Source: Cryphonectria parasitica EP155 (Eukaryota; Ascomycota; Sordariomycetes; Diaporthales; Cryphonectriaceae). Taken from it: a stretch of DNA of 64,000 bases. The position numbers were made by a program, and so were the translations under genes. The notes beneath the pieces were generated by a model. That model was not told the origin of the DNA and made no database searches. It was given only the letters and a program-made list of their open reading frames with translations. Where the stretch lies: NCBI RefSeq assembly GCF_011745365.1, contig NW_024468913.1, forward strand, positions 4,030,001 to 4,094,000, written 5' to 3'. This document shows positions 20,757-33,228 of the stretch, piece after piece (within the stretch, counting starts at the first letter, position 1; each line of letters starts with the position of its first letter).

Positions 20757-23707
20757 TCTTATACGGCTTTCATTATGTATATTTTCGGTTGAGAGCACAT
20801 AATTGAATAGGCCATGTCCATGCGTGGGGATATCTATGCATATTCCAGGTGGATTGCGCATATACTTTACTGTATTCATCTCGCAAAACACTACATGGTA
20901 GATGTATGTACAATTACGTAGTAAAAGAAGGTGGGGGGATATCGTTTTGCTTCTTAAAATATAAATTAAAATAAGAAATACGAAAAGGGACAATGGGAAG
21001 GAAAGAAAAGTAGGAAGGATCAGGGATCAAAGGAAAGCCACCGCACAGAGACTACTATGAATTAGTGAAGGTCTACATCGTACTTGCCAAGCGCGCCTTT
21101 CTCTCTCTCTTTCCCTTAAAAGTCGATGAAAGTGGCCTGACTTGATCCTCGAACCAAAGTACTTTCCCTAGCGATATGGAAGGTACGATTGCAATGAGCC
21201 ATACACAACACAGAACTCTTCAAAATGCAAACGGAAAGAGTCGTTGACCTAAATGGTCTTAGCATGATCCTATCCTGTGCGATCTGACCACCCCAAACAT
21301 CTGTCAAGAACAAACAAAAAAACGGCATGCAAGAAGAGAAGGTGCGTCAGACGGTCTTTGCCGAGATGGGGAGTTGAGCTCCTCAGCCCCTGAAAGCCAA
21401 TCTGGGTGGGGCTCCAAACAAACCGATCGCCAGGGGAATTTTCCGACTAAAGACGGAGACTGTCTACTTTGCACACAAGCACAGCAGAGCTCGAGAGCGC
21501 AACAGAAATTGCATGAGTGAACGGATTGTTTTCTCGGTTCTCGCTCTCGCCTGCTTGCCGGGAAGAGCTTGTCTGCGGCGATACGAAAAAGAAGAAGCAA
21601 AAAGGCAGCCACGAAGCGCGTTGGTCTCCTTTAGACCACAACCTACTACGACGAGATGGGAAATTTTAAATTGGTTGACCCCCTCAACGGCGCAGGGCTG
21701 AACGCCTCAGGGCCTGGATGGCCCCTCCCTTTCTGTTCTCTTTCCCTCTTTTGGGATGGGACATGAGAGGTCACGGCCTCTTTTTCTTCTTTCTCCTTCT
21801 TTCTCTTCTTCTCCTGTCCACTTAGCCAGTCAGACGGAGGATGACAAGGTTAACACCCTTTTCTTGGATGATAGGCTATTTGGCTTCGATGGCTCACAGC
21901 TTGATGCCCACGTCACCCACCCAACCGCCCTCCAGAAAACAGACCAGAATAGACAAACGAACAGCGAAAACAGCAAAAATCATTACGACTCCAGGCATAC
22001 ATGCTATGCGGGCATGCCAGAGACAACAAAAAGTGATGGATCGTACAGCAGGATCTTGTTAAGTCCAGGCAGACACGCCCAGGAGTCGGGAATCTCTCCT
22101 TTTTCCTTTGCACCACCCTCTGGCCACCTCCCCCCTGGCTCAATGCTTGGCGGATATTATTCACGACATATCCCGGGTTGGGTGATGAGCAAGCCCTAAA
22201 TGGACATCTCATCAACGATCACACGAGGTGTGACACCAGGGTCAACCCCAGGGCCTAACCCAATTGGCGCCTCACCGCGTCTTACTGCATTCCTTTTTTG
22301 GGTCATCACTTGGCCGAATTCATAATGTGAACATCAGTGGGTGAGGGTTCCACTCTCACAGATGGGCGCGCGGCACGGGGAATCAATCATCATCAAAGAT
22401 GAAGAGGAATGAATCCACGAGGGTTGCCAACACACATGCACACAGTCAGTAGAGTGTATCGATTGATTGACTGACTGCCTGACTGATGAATCAACTGGCT
22501 GCCGATTTGCCTGCCATCCAGTCAAAGTGATCGAGCAGTGATGATTATTTTATTTACTCCTTACTGACTATCGACCCTTTTCTTCTGTCCAGTGTCGGTA
22601 CAACTCCACCAACTAACTCCTAACGCCCAAATCTGGGCCGCCCTCTGATGAACACGAGTTGAAGGGTTTCGACTGCAACCCACACATACTCTCTCTCTCT
22701 CTCTCTTACTCTTTGCGGCCCTTGTTGGAAATGCACCTCCTGTCACGTCGACATCGCATCCATCTGTCTGACAGGCTAGTACTCCTTTATCTCGCCGACG
22801 AGAACCAAGAAGAGTCGCAGTCTGTCACTCTGTGACTCTCCCAGTCCCTCGGGTAGACACACAGACAAGCGGGACCCCTAGAAACGAGGACCCCTTGTGA
22901 GGTTGCATCTGTTCAAGGTTGCCCTGCAGCGCTACACATTTGTTTGTTGAAGCCGCTGTGGACCCTGGCTCCACCTGCACGCTTCCTCCGTACCCTCGAA
23001 CCTCTTGTCGACCTCCAGACTCGACCACGACCCTCTCTTCATATGTCCTCCGGTCTGCCCAGTCACACACCCACCCACCCACACCTTGTGGTTCCGAGAA
23101 TCTTCTCCCTGCGATAGCAGAAGAAATTCTGATCGTCACATCGCTGACGTCCTCAACCGCCGCCCGTTTATGCTTCGTCTCTGACGTGGGGGATCTGACA
23201 AAGCCAGGGTTCTTTTTTCGTTTATTTTTTGTTGGTTCTTCTCCTTTGGGGGAGAAGGGACCTCTTATGTGCCCCTCTCTCTACCTTGCCCACAGTTCAC
23301 TCACTCGTTCAACTCATTCTCACTACTCAAAGTGCTTGTGTATGGTCTGCGTCGATCGGGGCCACACAATTCGTTTTTCTCGCCCTTGAGAGAATTACTC
23401 ACTCACAAACACATATTCTCTCTCTCTCCTGGTCAAGATGGACTGATAGCAAAAACAGGCAACTTCTCCTTGTTGTATCTGCTAAGCTTTTGCTGTCTCC
23501 TACCATTGTCGCTCCTTTTTACTACGCTACACACATGTTATATGTCGACAATTCAACTCATCCACTCAATAATGATATTTTTAATCCACACATAAAAAAG
23601 AAGAGAAAACTAATCACACGGTCGACCAAACGCTTCTCAATTTCCCTCACAATAAGTGTCAGCCAGCACATTATACAGGCCACAAAGAAGGGGGATATCA
23701 CGAGAAA
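20757..23707. other. Spacer and promoter/leader of the large disordered gene
   Basis: No conserved coding sequence is visible. The left part is the 3' flank of the MFS remnant. From about 22560 the + strand is pyrimidine-rich, with CT runs near 22690-22705 and 23417-23430, as expected of promoter and leader for the gene starting at 23708. Confidence 0.6.
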
Positions 23708-24701
23708 ATGGTGTCGTTTTTTGGCCTCAAGTTTGGCACCGATAAGCGGAAGTACGTCACAGCACCAGTCTCATCCACGACGCTCCATCCTTTCTCTCTC
23801 TTTCTCTTTCGCTTTCTCTTTCTCTTCTCTTGAAAAGAACCATAGCTAATGCATTCCCACCTTCTGCAGAAAGGTGCCAGCGGAGCCGGAACCAGAAATT
23901 CAGCATTGGAAGCGCCTTGACCCAAATGTTTCCGAACACAACTTTGCATGGCGTGCCCAGCGCGAAGAAGCCCTCAAGGCCAGCACCAGCCGGCCCAGGA
24001 CGGCGCACGGGAGCTCGTATGCCAGCAGCATCATCAGCCTCCCCGATGGCGAGCGCCCAGGAACACCAAGTAGCAGCAGTGCCGCCCACGCCGGACTAGG
24101 TCCTATGGGCAGTGGTCATGGCCTGAAGTCGTTCAGGTCCGAGGCGAACCTGAAGCTGAGCAGCCTGCGCGCGGGTAATCTGTCGTCGACAAGCCTTGCC
24201 CTGCCGTCTGATGCAAACCTTAAGCTCAGCAGCCTCAGGGCGGGGAATCTGTCGTCGACGAGTCTGGCTATGCCGCCCACGAGGCGGCTTGGGGGAGATC
24301 TTGACGCCAGGCCCGGGACGGCACACTCGATGCGTGAGATGAGCGGAAGAGGAGGAGCAGCAGCAGCAGGAGGAAGAAGTGGAGAAGTACGGCGCCCGAC
24401 CCTTGATATCAACTTCACAACCATATCGTCACCATCAGCAAGCTTCAGCGGCGGTTCGCCACAGAGCCTCCTGGGACAGTATGAGCTCGTGTCACCCATC
24501 AAAAGCGACTCGGAGTCTCTGCTGGGCGAGGAGCCGGAAAAGGTGGCCAACGATATCACTGCTAGGATCACGCGGGAGGAGGAGGAGCTAGTTAGGATGA
24601 GGGGTCCTACAACGGGGATTAAAGGCCCAGGAGTCGTCCAGAAAGGGCCTGCAACGCCCGAGATACAGAGGAGAGATTTTGCCGCCCCCGCCTTGGGGAC
24701 A

Positions 24702-24733
<32 letters not shown>

Positions 24734-27275
24734 AGCAGCAGCAGCAGCATACCCATCACCACCGGCTTCGATTGAGGGTGATCAGCAGCAACACAACGTA
24801 CCTTCGATACTGGTCCCTGGACCGAGAGACAGCACCGTCAAGCCTCATGCTCCTGCATCTCCTGCTCTTGGGGATATGGTGCGTCCAGTGAGCAGAGGGC
24901 GGCAGCCGCAGCGGCGGCGGCAGCAGCAGCAGCAGCAGCAGCAGCAGGATGTCACTTATCGCCACGTACCTCAGAATTCCATCTCGCAGGACTGGCGTCG
25001 CCGGTATGATGTTGGCGCTGACAAGCCCGATGTCGTCACTGCGGTTCCGGACGTGAAGGTTGTTGTAGTAGAAGAGCCCTCGATAATCATATCACCACTA
25101 AACGCTAACCCAAGTACAGCAGCAGGAGGAGGAGGAGGAGATGGGCCTTCAAGCAGCAAGAACAGCAGCAGAAGTGGTGGCCTCGAGGCGGGCTCAAGCA
25201 GAAGCAGAGAACGGAGCCGTACTGAAGATAACCTCTCACACAGGTTCCTGATGCTGAGCCCACGAGAGCCCGTACGCGGGGCCACAGTCCCAGGGGCCAG
25301 ATCGCCACGATCGCCACTCTTCCAGGAGATGAATCCCTTCTATACACACAGTGAAGAGGAGGAAGGAGGAGAAGGAGAAGAACACGAAGAGCCCACCTTC
25401 GACCACCGTAGCGCCACTACGAATGCGCCGTACGGCCTCCCATCACCGCCTCTCTCCCACCGCCAACACCCGAGCGACGGACAGGACAGGAAGCCAGTGG
25501 TGCGGACCGTGGGGGCCAAACGAGACACCGTCCTTGTGGGCGCGTCTGGGCGCGAGAGCCTCGGCCTGCAGATCGACAAGTTTGAGAAGTCCCTGCAGCA
25601 AGCACAGGCCATGTCGGCGCTTGAGATGAAAGCAGACGCAGCGACAGTGCCGGCAGCAGATCTCACGACCTCGAGGATCATCATCCGCAGCCGCGCAAAT
25701 AGTAATGCCAGCAGCAACTACAGTGACATCTCGGAGTCACCCATGACCATCGAGCAGCCGCTGTTCTCGCCCAAGCCCTTTCCCCTGAGTCCCAGGCCCA
25801 TGAGCCCTGCCTCGGGACGGCCCAGGTTAAACGCCGCGCCACCTGGTCGGCCGACTCTGGCGGTGGCCCCCGACAGCCCCCTGGAACAGCTAAGGAAGAA
25901 GACGGCTGATATTATCCTCCCACGACTGGCCACGCCGGAGCCTAGGCCGGAGAGTCCTGCTGCTGCTGCAGCAGCAGCAGTTGTTGCAGGAGGCGCAGGA
26001 GGAGCGGTGCGGGCGAGGGTCGGCGCCATCCCACGCAGTCGACCATCTCTGGAAGAGGCTGAAGAAGTGAACAAGGCCAGTGCCGTGGTGGCGACGACGA
26101 CAGCAGGGCTCACGCGCTTTGCAAGCCCAGAAGGTTGCGATGTCCACGTTGAGCGAAGCGAGAGCCCCCGTAGCGTCCAGGGCTCCTTCGGAGGCACCTC
26201 CAGCCCGCTCGGGATCGAGAGCCCCATCCTGCAGAGCATGACGCGACCGAGCCCGACATCCCTCGAGCAGACCATAGCGGACGACCTGACCAGCGCGAGC
26301 ACATCGCCCTCGGAAAGCCCCGGCCTTGTGGGCAGCTACAGCGTCTTCTCGCCGCCGCCGGCCGCCAAACGCTCAGCTGGCGCGCCGAGATCGGTCAAAA
26401 CGGAATGGTATGGGCCTGCTCCCATGCCGCCTCCTACATCGCCGCTACCTATCCCGGAGAAGAGTGCGCGGCGGATGAACACGGTGCCCGAGGTCGCATT
26501 GCCACAGCAACAGCCGCAACAGCAGCTGTCGACCTCGAGCCCTTCAGGATCCTCATCAACAACAGCACCAATCCCCACACCCACGTCGACTGGAGGGCTG
26601 GCGTCCCCACCTTTGATCGCCTCCGAGGCGAGGAGCAGTGGCAGTAGTAGCCCCAGCAACCCGAACTGGCCGTTACCCGTGCCCAGCGCCTCTCCCTCCT
26701 GGTCATCCCCTGTAAAAGAGGGCGGCGGCGTCGGATTCAGCGCCCGTCGATCCTTACTGCCAGACAAGCGCGCCCCGCCTGCTCCCCTCAACATCGCCGC
26801 GACCAAGTATGCCGACGACGGCGGCGGCCATGAGGGGCCCTGGACACCAGATCCGCTGGTCGCACGGCAGCATGGACGATCTCCTCTTCCTCTTCCTCCT
26901 CCGCCTCCTGATGCTGCCGATGGTGGTGACGCACTGCTCCTCCCCGGAGAGGATAAGAGTTCTGCCATCGGCGTGGCGCGGGGTTTGTCGATCAAGTACG
27001 ACCAGGCGCGGGACGTGGAGAGGCGGACGGCCGCAGTCAGGGCGCGGGAGAAAGCGAGGATGGTGGTGGAACAACAGCATCAGGCTACTACTGGTGCTTC
27101 TGCTGGTGCTGCTGGTACTTCTTTGTGGAAGACTGCCGAGGAGGCGGCGCGGGTGAAGAAGCAGCAGGCGGCGGCGCGGGAGGCCCGGGAGCTAGCGGAG
27201 AGGATTCGGAGGCCTAATGATGGGTTGAGGAGCCCTACTGGGATTGCTGATGAGCAGGGCGTTCGGTTTATTTGA
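23708..27275 (+). CDS. Large disordered fungal protein, 1149 aa
   Basis: Exon 1 (23708-23751) encodes MVSFFGLKFGTDKRK. A 118-nt intron (GTACGT donor, TTCTGCAG acceptor) leads in phase to exon 2 (23870-27275). The N-terminus (FFGLKFG, then basic residues, then IQHWKRLD) resembles a conserved start I associate with uncharacterised Pezizomycotina proteins. Most of the rest is Ser/Pro/Ala/Arg-rich with SP-type motifs, Ala and Gln runs from CAG/CAA-type repeats (near 24700-24750, 24920-24946, 25960-25985) and acidic patches. The C-terminus from about residue 1040 is a charged, probably helical segment (SIKYDQARDVERRTAAVRAR, then AREARELAERIRR). Residues about 107-150 hold a 23-residue tandem duplication. 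There are no membrane segments or catalytic motifs. It may be a phosphorylated scaffold, but the function is unknown. Confidence 0.8.
24144..24272 (+). repeat. 69-bp in-frame tandem duplication
   Basis: Two adjacent copies of a 69-bp unit lie inside the large disordered gene. Each encodes ANLKLSSLRAGNLSSTSLA followed by a short Pro-containing spacer. The copies differ mostly at synonymous positions (GCG/GCA, CTG/CTT, AGC/AGC), so the duplication is not new and the peptide has been kept. Confidence 0.9.
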
Positions 27276-28079
27276 AGGGATGGCTTGGTTGGAAGATATG
27301 ACATGTGCACACACACACACACACACACATGTATGTATATGTATGCATGAACATGCGTAGATTTGTATGAGACATCCGATTTGGGAAACGGAAGGGAGGG
27401 GAAATATTGAGATTCTCTTTGGCTTTTCTAATCATGGAGTTCTTACATTACCATAGCACGTCCTTGGATGTTTTTCTGTTTGGGAGGGGGGAACATTGTC
27501 CTGTACTCTGGGCATCACTGGGTGGAAGGAATGCTGGGATGAACAGGAGCCACGGCTTTGGCAGTTCGTTTTCGTCGTGAAATAACGTCCATAACTGAAC
27601 TCACTTCCATCCGCCGTCTTGCAAGTTCTAATTGGTGTATTGAAATGGTCTTCTCATTTTGTTTCATGTACACATGAATCTTCACTTTCCTCTAATGACC
27701 CAACATGATGGGGATGAGCAACCAAAACCGACAACAACAACAATAATAAATTACACAAAGAGATGCCAGTCACAATCTCTTCAGAGTCTTTTATCAGTGG
27801 TATTTGAACCAAGACTTGGAAAAATAATTCGACTCACATCGTTATCCCGTCGGGCGAGCTCGTCATCGGCATCGGGATCTCACCATCTCTACCCATGTGG
27901 AGACGGCAGGCTGGGCGTTGCTCTAGATAGGGCTCCATATAACTACTTAATATTTACACACAACAAGATGGAATTAAATGGTCAACTTGGACGAGTCTCA
28001 TCAAGGTTATTTATAATTCCTATACACTGAGTATCTATGCAGACTCTCACTTGATCTTTCTCTTCTTTTTTTAAAACCC
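27276..28079. other. Intergenic region before the monooxygenase
   Basis: It contains the (CA)n run at 27307-27329 and AT-richer DNA toward 28000. A pyrimidine-rich patch (TCTTTCTCTTCTTTTTTT) lies just upstream of the ATG at 28080. No gene is seen. Confidence 0.7.
27307..27329. repeat. (CA)n microsatellite
   Basis: About 11 CA dinucleotides in the 3' flank of the disordered-protein gene. Confidence 0.95.
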
Positions 28080-29917
28080 ATGGATCTCGACACGGACGTC
28101 CTCATCATCGGCGCCGGTCTGTCAGGACTCGGCTTCGCGATTCAGCTACAAAAGACATACGGCACCACCACCTGCAAGTTTGAGATTATAGAAAAGTCGG
28201 ATTCGGTTGGCGGCACGTGGTGGTTGAATTCCTACCCAGGCTGTGGCTGTGATGTGAGTGGAATCTAACGGAAAAGGCTGCCACCGTAATCCGTGCTGTA
28301 GCCTCTTACAGACAGAAGAAGGATGAAAGCCTTCCCTGACCACTCAAAACAGGTTCCCTCGCACTTCTACTCCTACTCATGGGCCCTTAACCCAAATTGG
28401 ACCCGCAAGTACGCCCTTCAGCCGGAAATTCACGCCTACCTAGGTGACCTCGCCACCAGGTACGACATAGAAAGACACACCCGCCTCCACACCGCCGTGC
28501 AAGGAGCCGTCTGGGACGAGCAGACAGCCACATGGCTCGTCACTCTTTGTGACCAAGTCACGGGCGAGACAGCCAAGAGACGGTGCAAGGTCCTCGTCTC
28601 CGCGGTGGGGTCTCTGTCCGTGCCTCGAGAGTGTGAGATTCCGGGAGCAGACAAGTTCCAAGGAAGACTGTTCCACACTGCAAGGTGGGATCATGACTTT
28701 GACTGGGCGGGTAAGGACGTCGTCATCATAGGAAACGGCTGCAGCGCCACACAGATCGTGCCCAGTATCAGCGAAGGAGGAGACACGCAAGCAGTACACA
28801 AGGTCACGCAGTTCAGCCGCCAGGCACACTGGCTCTCACCACGCCAACAGTTCGAGTACTCAACCATTTTCAAACTCACCATGCGTTGGGTGCCGTTTGC
28901 GATGCGGGTCTATAGGGCGTGGCTGTACTACGAGAAGGAGGTTGATTTTTTGGGCTACCGGATGAACAAAGGAGGTGCTGGCGTGAGAGCAGGCTGGACA
29001 AAAACGGCAGCAGAGTACATCCGTGCCAACGCACCCGAGAAATATCGCGAGTTTCTTGTGCCGACAACCGAGGTTGGGTGCAAGAGAAGGGTGAATGATA
29101 CGGACTACCTGGCTGCGTTGCACAGGGACAATGTTGAGCTGGTGTATGATGACCCTGTCGAGGAGATCGTTAGGGAGGGAGTGGTGACAAGGTCGGGCCG
29201 GTTTGTTGGTGCGGATGCAGTGGTGCTGGCGAATGGGTTTCAGACCAAGAAGATGTTGTTCCCGATGGAGATTGTCGGGAGGGGAGGTGTCAGTCTGCAT
29301 GAACACGTTCGTACACCACGCTCCCTCTCTCCCTCGCTCCTCTTCTCCTCTTCTTTCTTTTTTCCTGTCTCGAAGCTGACCTTCAGCAGTGGACCAGCGT
29401 GAGCGAGGGCGTGCCCTCTGCATACTTTGGCACATGTGTCTCGAATGCGCCCAACTTCTTCATGCTCATGGGTCCCAACTCGGTCAGTGGGCACGTGTCT
29501 GTTGTTTATACCAGCGAGTGCCAGACCAACTTTATCCTGCGCATGATCAGGCCCATCATGTCGAGGCTTGAAGAACAACACCGTCAGCAGCAAGCCTCCT
29601 GGTGGCTCTCACCATTGCAGCTGCTCAGATTTGTCTGGAGGAGTTGTAGCAGGAAGACGGACGTCGTGGCGGTGAAGCCCGAGGCGGAGAGGCGGGATCT
29701 CGAGGAGACGCAGACGAGGGCAAAAGAGCTGGTGTGGGCGTCCGGGTGCACGAGCTGGGGGGTGGACGAGGTGACGGGTCGAAACTTTGCCATGTATCCG
29801 GACTGGCAGTTTGTGTTTTGGTTTAGAAGCTTCTGGATCAGGTGGCGAGACTTTTCACTGTGGACTACGTCGTCGGGAGGATATGGAAAGGGCAAGTCCA
29901 AGTCGAAGACGGTCTGA
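28080..29917 (+). CDS. Flavin monooxygenase, Baeyer-Villiger type
   Basis: Exons 28080-28253, 28353-29306 and 29390-29917 give 551 residues. The N-terminal FAD-binding motif is GAGLSG (residues 11-16), followed by [20 protein letters not shown]. The Baeyer-Villiger fingerprint FxGxxxHTxxWD is present as [12 protein letters not shown] near residue 160. A second Rossmann motif, [13 protein letters not shown] (about 183), would bind NADPH. Intron 1 has a GTGAGT donor. Intron 2 has the unusual donor GTTCGT but a good CTGAC branch and CAG acceptor, and restores [18 protein letters not shown]. The family uses NADPH and O2 to oxygenate ketones or other small lipophilic substrates; the substrate here cannot be read. 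Neighbours are not biosynthetic enzymes, so a metabolite cluster is not suggested. Aromatic residues near the C-terminus ([12 protein letters not shown]) may contact membrane. Confidence 0.9.
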
Positions 29918-31412
29918 CATAGTTCTGTTTTCCCCCACCAGTTGTGTAAGGAAGGTGCAAGCAACAGGGGGTGTTGTACAGTAGTAGACTACAGTGTGTA
30001 GAAGGGGTTTTCCTCAAGGCAGAACAATTACCAAACCCTTCCTCACTCCCCAGTTACTTGTGGTTGGGCCGCAAGTACAGTATACTTACCAACTCACATC
30101 CAAGGACAAAAATATGATCAAACCATCGTGGCAAAGCCAAGAAATGGGCAAGGATATGAAAGGACAATAAGAAAGGATAGCATAGTGATGCAGGGTCCTC
30201 GTCTCATATGCGGGTGCTGCTGATGATGTGAAGCTCTGGTGGGGCCAAACCCCGCTGATGATCATCATCAGGCGTGCTGTCCGTGGAGAATAAGAGAACG
30301 GCAAAAGAGGCAGCCACCGCCAGCCAACACATTCTCAGCTGTGTATGTGACGTGTGACCTCTAGACCTATGAGAAAAGGCAGTGCGATCAAGTATTGGAC
30401 GCCTCACTGCATAGTACTACAGTATTACTTGTATTTGTGAATGGTTGGTTGGTTATAGGCCCTGTTTCTCGAAATTCATTGTTGGACAGTCTAGAAACCA
30501 ACCAACAAACAACAAGAGGAGAGGAGGACCTTGAAGGTCAGCCGGCAAGCCCTACTCTGACTTGTGTTCCAGAGCCAGAAGAAATCCACAATAGAGAACA
30601 ACAGATCATCAAAGCCGCCACTGCGGACAGCAAAGCACAGCACAGGCAGAGCATGACAGGACAGGACACAACATAATGTGAGGGAAACACAGTGGTGGCC
30701 ACCCCCACCCCCGCCACCAGCACCAACACCAACCAAGGCTTGAAGCTTGTCGTTGTTGTTGTGGTTGTCTGGACCCCCCCCCCCCCTCCTCACCCCTCGT
30801 GTTGAGTCCAGACCCCTGAAAGTTTCAGCCAAGCCAAACCAGCAATAAGCTTCCACTGTCCAAAGAAACCGCCCTGCCAAGCACACAGCTCTTCTCCAGC
30901 GTGTCTTTTTGTGGGGATGAGACCCCTCAGCTACAAGAGCTCTACTGGTGATCAGTGGTGACAACACAGAACAAGAGGCCCCATGTGCACAGCCTCTCTT
31001 GTGCTTTAGTAAATTTGGTCTGGGGGCTGGAAGCTGGCCAGACGATGGTGATGAGATGGCAGTGCATTGATGAGAGAGCCAATCCAGATTTGCATCATCT
31101 TTGTTGCTGCTGTTGTTATTGATGCTGGGGGGTTCTATTGGAAGAGGATGGAGATGATCTGATGTAATACGTAACAAGGTGTCTCCATATGTGTACATAG
31201 TATGTGTGTGTGATGCACAGATGCTGTCTTGTGCCATGGAATAAGCATAATCCAAGCATATATAAAGGGGCATCTTCAACCTGTCTATCCTCCCCTTCTT
31301 CTCTTCTTTTCAGCAGACTCAACCAAACACAAGACAAGACAAGACATCTTATCACGTCATCCAACAAGACCACAATACTACCACATCTTACTCACTTACC
31401 TATACTCTCATC
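29918..31412. other. Intergenic region and promoter of the LysM gene
   Basis: No coding sequence is seen. It has a C13 run at 30774-30786, TAGTA-type inverted repeats near 29978-29993, and a TATA element at 31259. The final 100 nt before 31413 are C/T/A-rich, as in a fungal leader. Confidence 0.6.
31259..31270 (+). promoter_or_regulatory. TATA box with overlapping stress element
   Basis: TATATAAA at 31259-31266 runs into AGGGG (31266-31270), the STRE core bound by Msn2/4-like zinc-finger factors in fungi. It lies about 145 bp upstream of the LysM-gene ATG and is followed by a CT-rich start region, a normal spacing. The combination suggests a stress- or stage-regulated promoter; that role is inference. 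Confidence 0.55.
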
Positions 31413-32155
31413 ATGTTTGGCAACGACAATGACGATGGTAAGCAGAGCTTCCCCCACCCCCTCCGTTACTACCACTACCACTACCACTACCACTGCCACC
31501 CTGCCCATCTTCTTCCTATTTTTTACCGCGATATACTGTACTTACACATACAACCTGTTTTGCAGACCGCCGTGAGCGCCGTGACGACAGGCCCGACTTC
31601 TACAACCACGAAGGAGGCGACCGCGGCCACGAGAAGAAGGACGATGACCACGAGATTCTCGGCACCCTAGGCGGAGCCATCGCAGGCGGCCTCGGCGGCC
31701 ACGCCCTGGGCAACAAGGCCGGCGGCCACGGCATCGCGGGCGGCATCCTGGGGGCGGTGGCGGGCGCCTTTGCGGGCCACGAGGCCGAGGAGAAGATCGA
31801 GGACTGGAAGGACGACCGGGACGAGAAGAAGCACGCCGAGGAGAGGCGCGAGCAAGACGAGCGCCGCCGGGAGGAAGATCTCGACCGCCGTGAGCGGGAT
31901 GAGAACCGGCGCGAGGAGGATGAGCGCCGTCGGGAGGATGAGCGCCGTCGGGAGGACGAGGACCGCCACCGCGGACCCGAGGGCGGGCCTCGTGGCGACT
32001 TTGTCGAGGTCACCGTCCAGCCTGGCGATACCCTCCGCGGCATCGCTGCCCGGTTCGACCACTGCTCCTTTGAGGACATTGCCAGGCAGAACAACATTGA
32101 AAACCCGGACCTGATCTACCCTGGTCAAGTCCTGCAGGTGCCCGCCCGGAGGTAG
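31413..32155 (+). CDS. Intracellular glycine-zipper / LysM protein, 204 aa
   Basis: Exon 1 (31413-31437, MFGNDNDD) and exon 2 (31566-32155) join in phase G|AC; the intron has a GTAAGC donor and TTGCAG acceptor. Residues 40-79 form a glycine zipper (LGGAIAGGLGGHALG and GIAGGILGAVAGAFAG) able to pack in or against membranes. Residues about 80-146 are a highly charged Arg/Glu/Asp coiled-coil-like region with repeated ERRREDE units. Residues about 155-201 are a LysM domain (VTVQPGDTLRGIAARF, then IYPGQVLQVP), a fold that in secreted proteins binds chitin or peptidoglycan. There is no signal peptide, so the protein should be intracellular, unlike LysM effectors. Such intracellular LysM proteins exist in fungi but their ligand is unknown. 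The promoter carries a TATA box and an STRE. Confidence 0.85.
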
Positions 32156-33228
32156 TGGTATAAGTCGCGCAGGTTCCACGACACGACCAAACTTTGAGGC
32201 CTGAGAGAGGAAGAAAAGAGGCCCATGCGTACTCTGTGGAATATTCCAAGTGAGCAGAGAAGCAGACAGCACAATTGAGAGTATCCAGACAACTTGACAC
32301 GCACACACGCACACACGCACACACACAGAAGACTTGATGATGACCTCGATGCCTGCTTATTTTCAATGATCCTAGTGGTTGTAATGTTCACTTTGCACAA
32401 ACATACCTGTAAAAAGAAAACAAGAGTATTGACTAGGAAAAAGAAAACCTTGAGAGTCCACAAAGTAGTCATCTAGAACACGGCCCAGTGACGCGACTAA
32501 TGCAAGCCCCATTTGGGAGGACGGTGCTGCCCGTTCTGGGTGGGCATGTTCAGATTCCAGCCCTTGACGATAACCACTGTATCCCCACCGAGATTGTGAC
32601 GCCGAGCAGGGGTTGTTGGATGGCGCTTTGGTGGCAAGGAGGGGATTATTTTGTAGTGGCTCTTCTTCATAGTACTGTGGTACAGTAGAAAACACAGAGA
32701 GAGAGAGAGAGAGAGAGAGCGAGGAGGGGACCGGAAAAGTACAGGGGGGATGGGGAAGGAGGAAGGAAGAAGAAAAAAAAGAAGCAAAAAAAATTCAGAC
32801 CCTACTACTAGCGCGGCGCAGATAGCCCAGTCTAGTTAGTGCGCACCACTTACCATAGTAGTGTATCGTACATATCTCACAACTTCCTCCTCTTCTTCAA
32901 CGTTCAACGAGGATGATCTGAATTCTCTCTCCCCCTCTCGTTCGACCTTCGAAAACACACAAGGCACACCGATCCATGTGCCAACCAGAATCTTCATCAT
33001 TATAACACCACAGCAGGCGACTTGAAGTCTTTGCGCTCTGCTGCAGGGGAAGGATAGAAAGACTTATCCAGGCAAATTCATTTCATCCATCACTAGCATT
33101 GTCATTATCATCATCATCAGCAGCATTACTTACTCTACCAGTATTGTACATTTTAATCACGACTCACAACCTGAGTGAGGTTATATGAATTGTCTCAAAT
33201 ACACACTCTTCTTATCGACACGGCAAAG
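32156..33228. other. Intergenic region before the SLC35F gene
   Basis: No gene is seen. It contains a CA-rich patch at 32298-32328, the inverted repeat TACTGT-N3-ACAGTA at 32673-32687, and a (GA)n run at 32696-32719. A pyrimidine-rich leader follows from about 32880. Confidence 0.65.
32696..32719. repeat. (GA)n microsatellite
   Basis: About 12 GA dinucleotides directly next to a TACTGT/ACAGTA inverted repeat. Confidence 0.95.
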
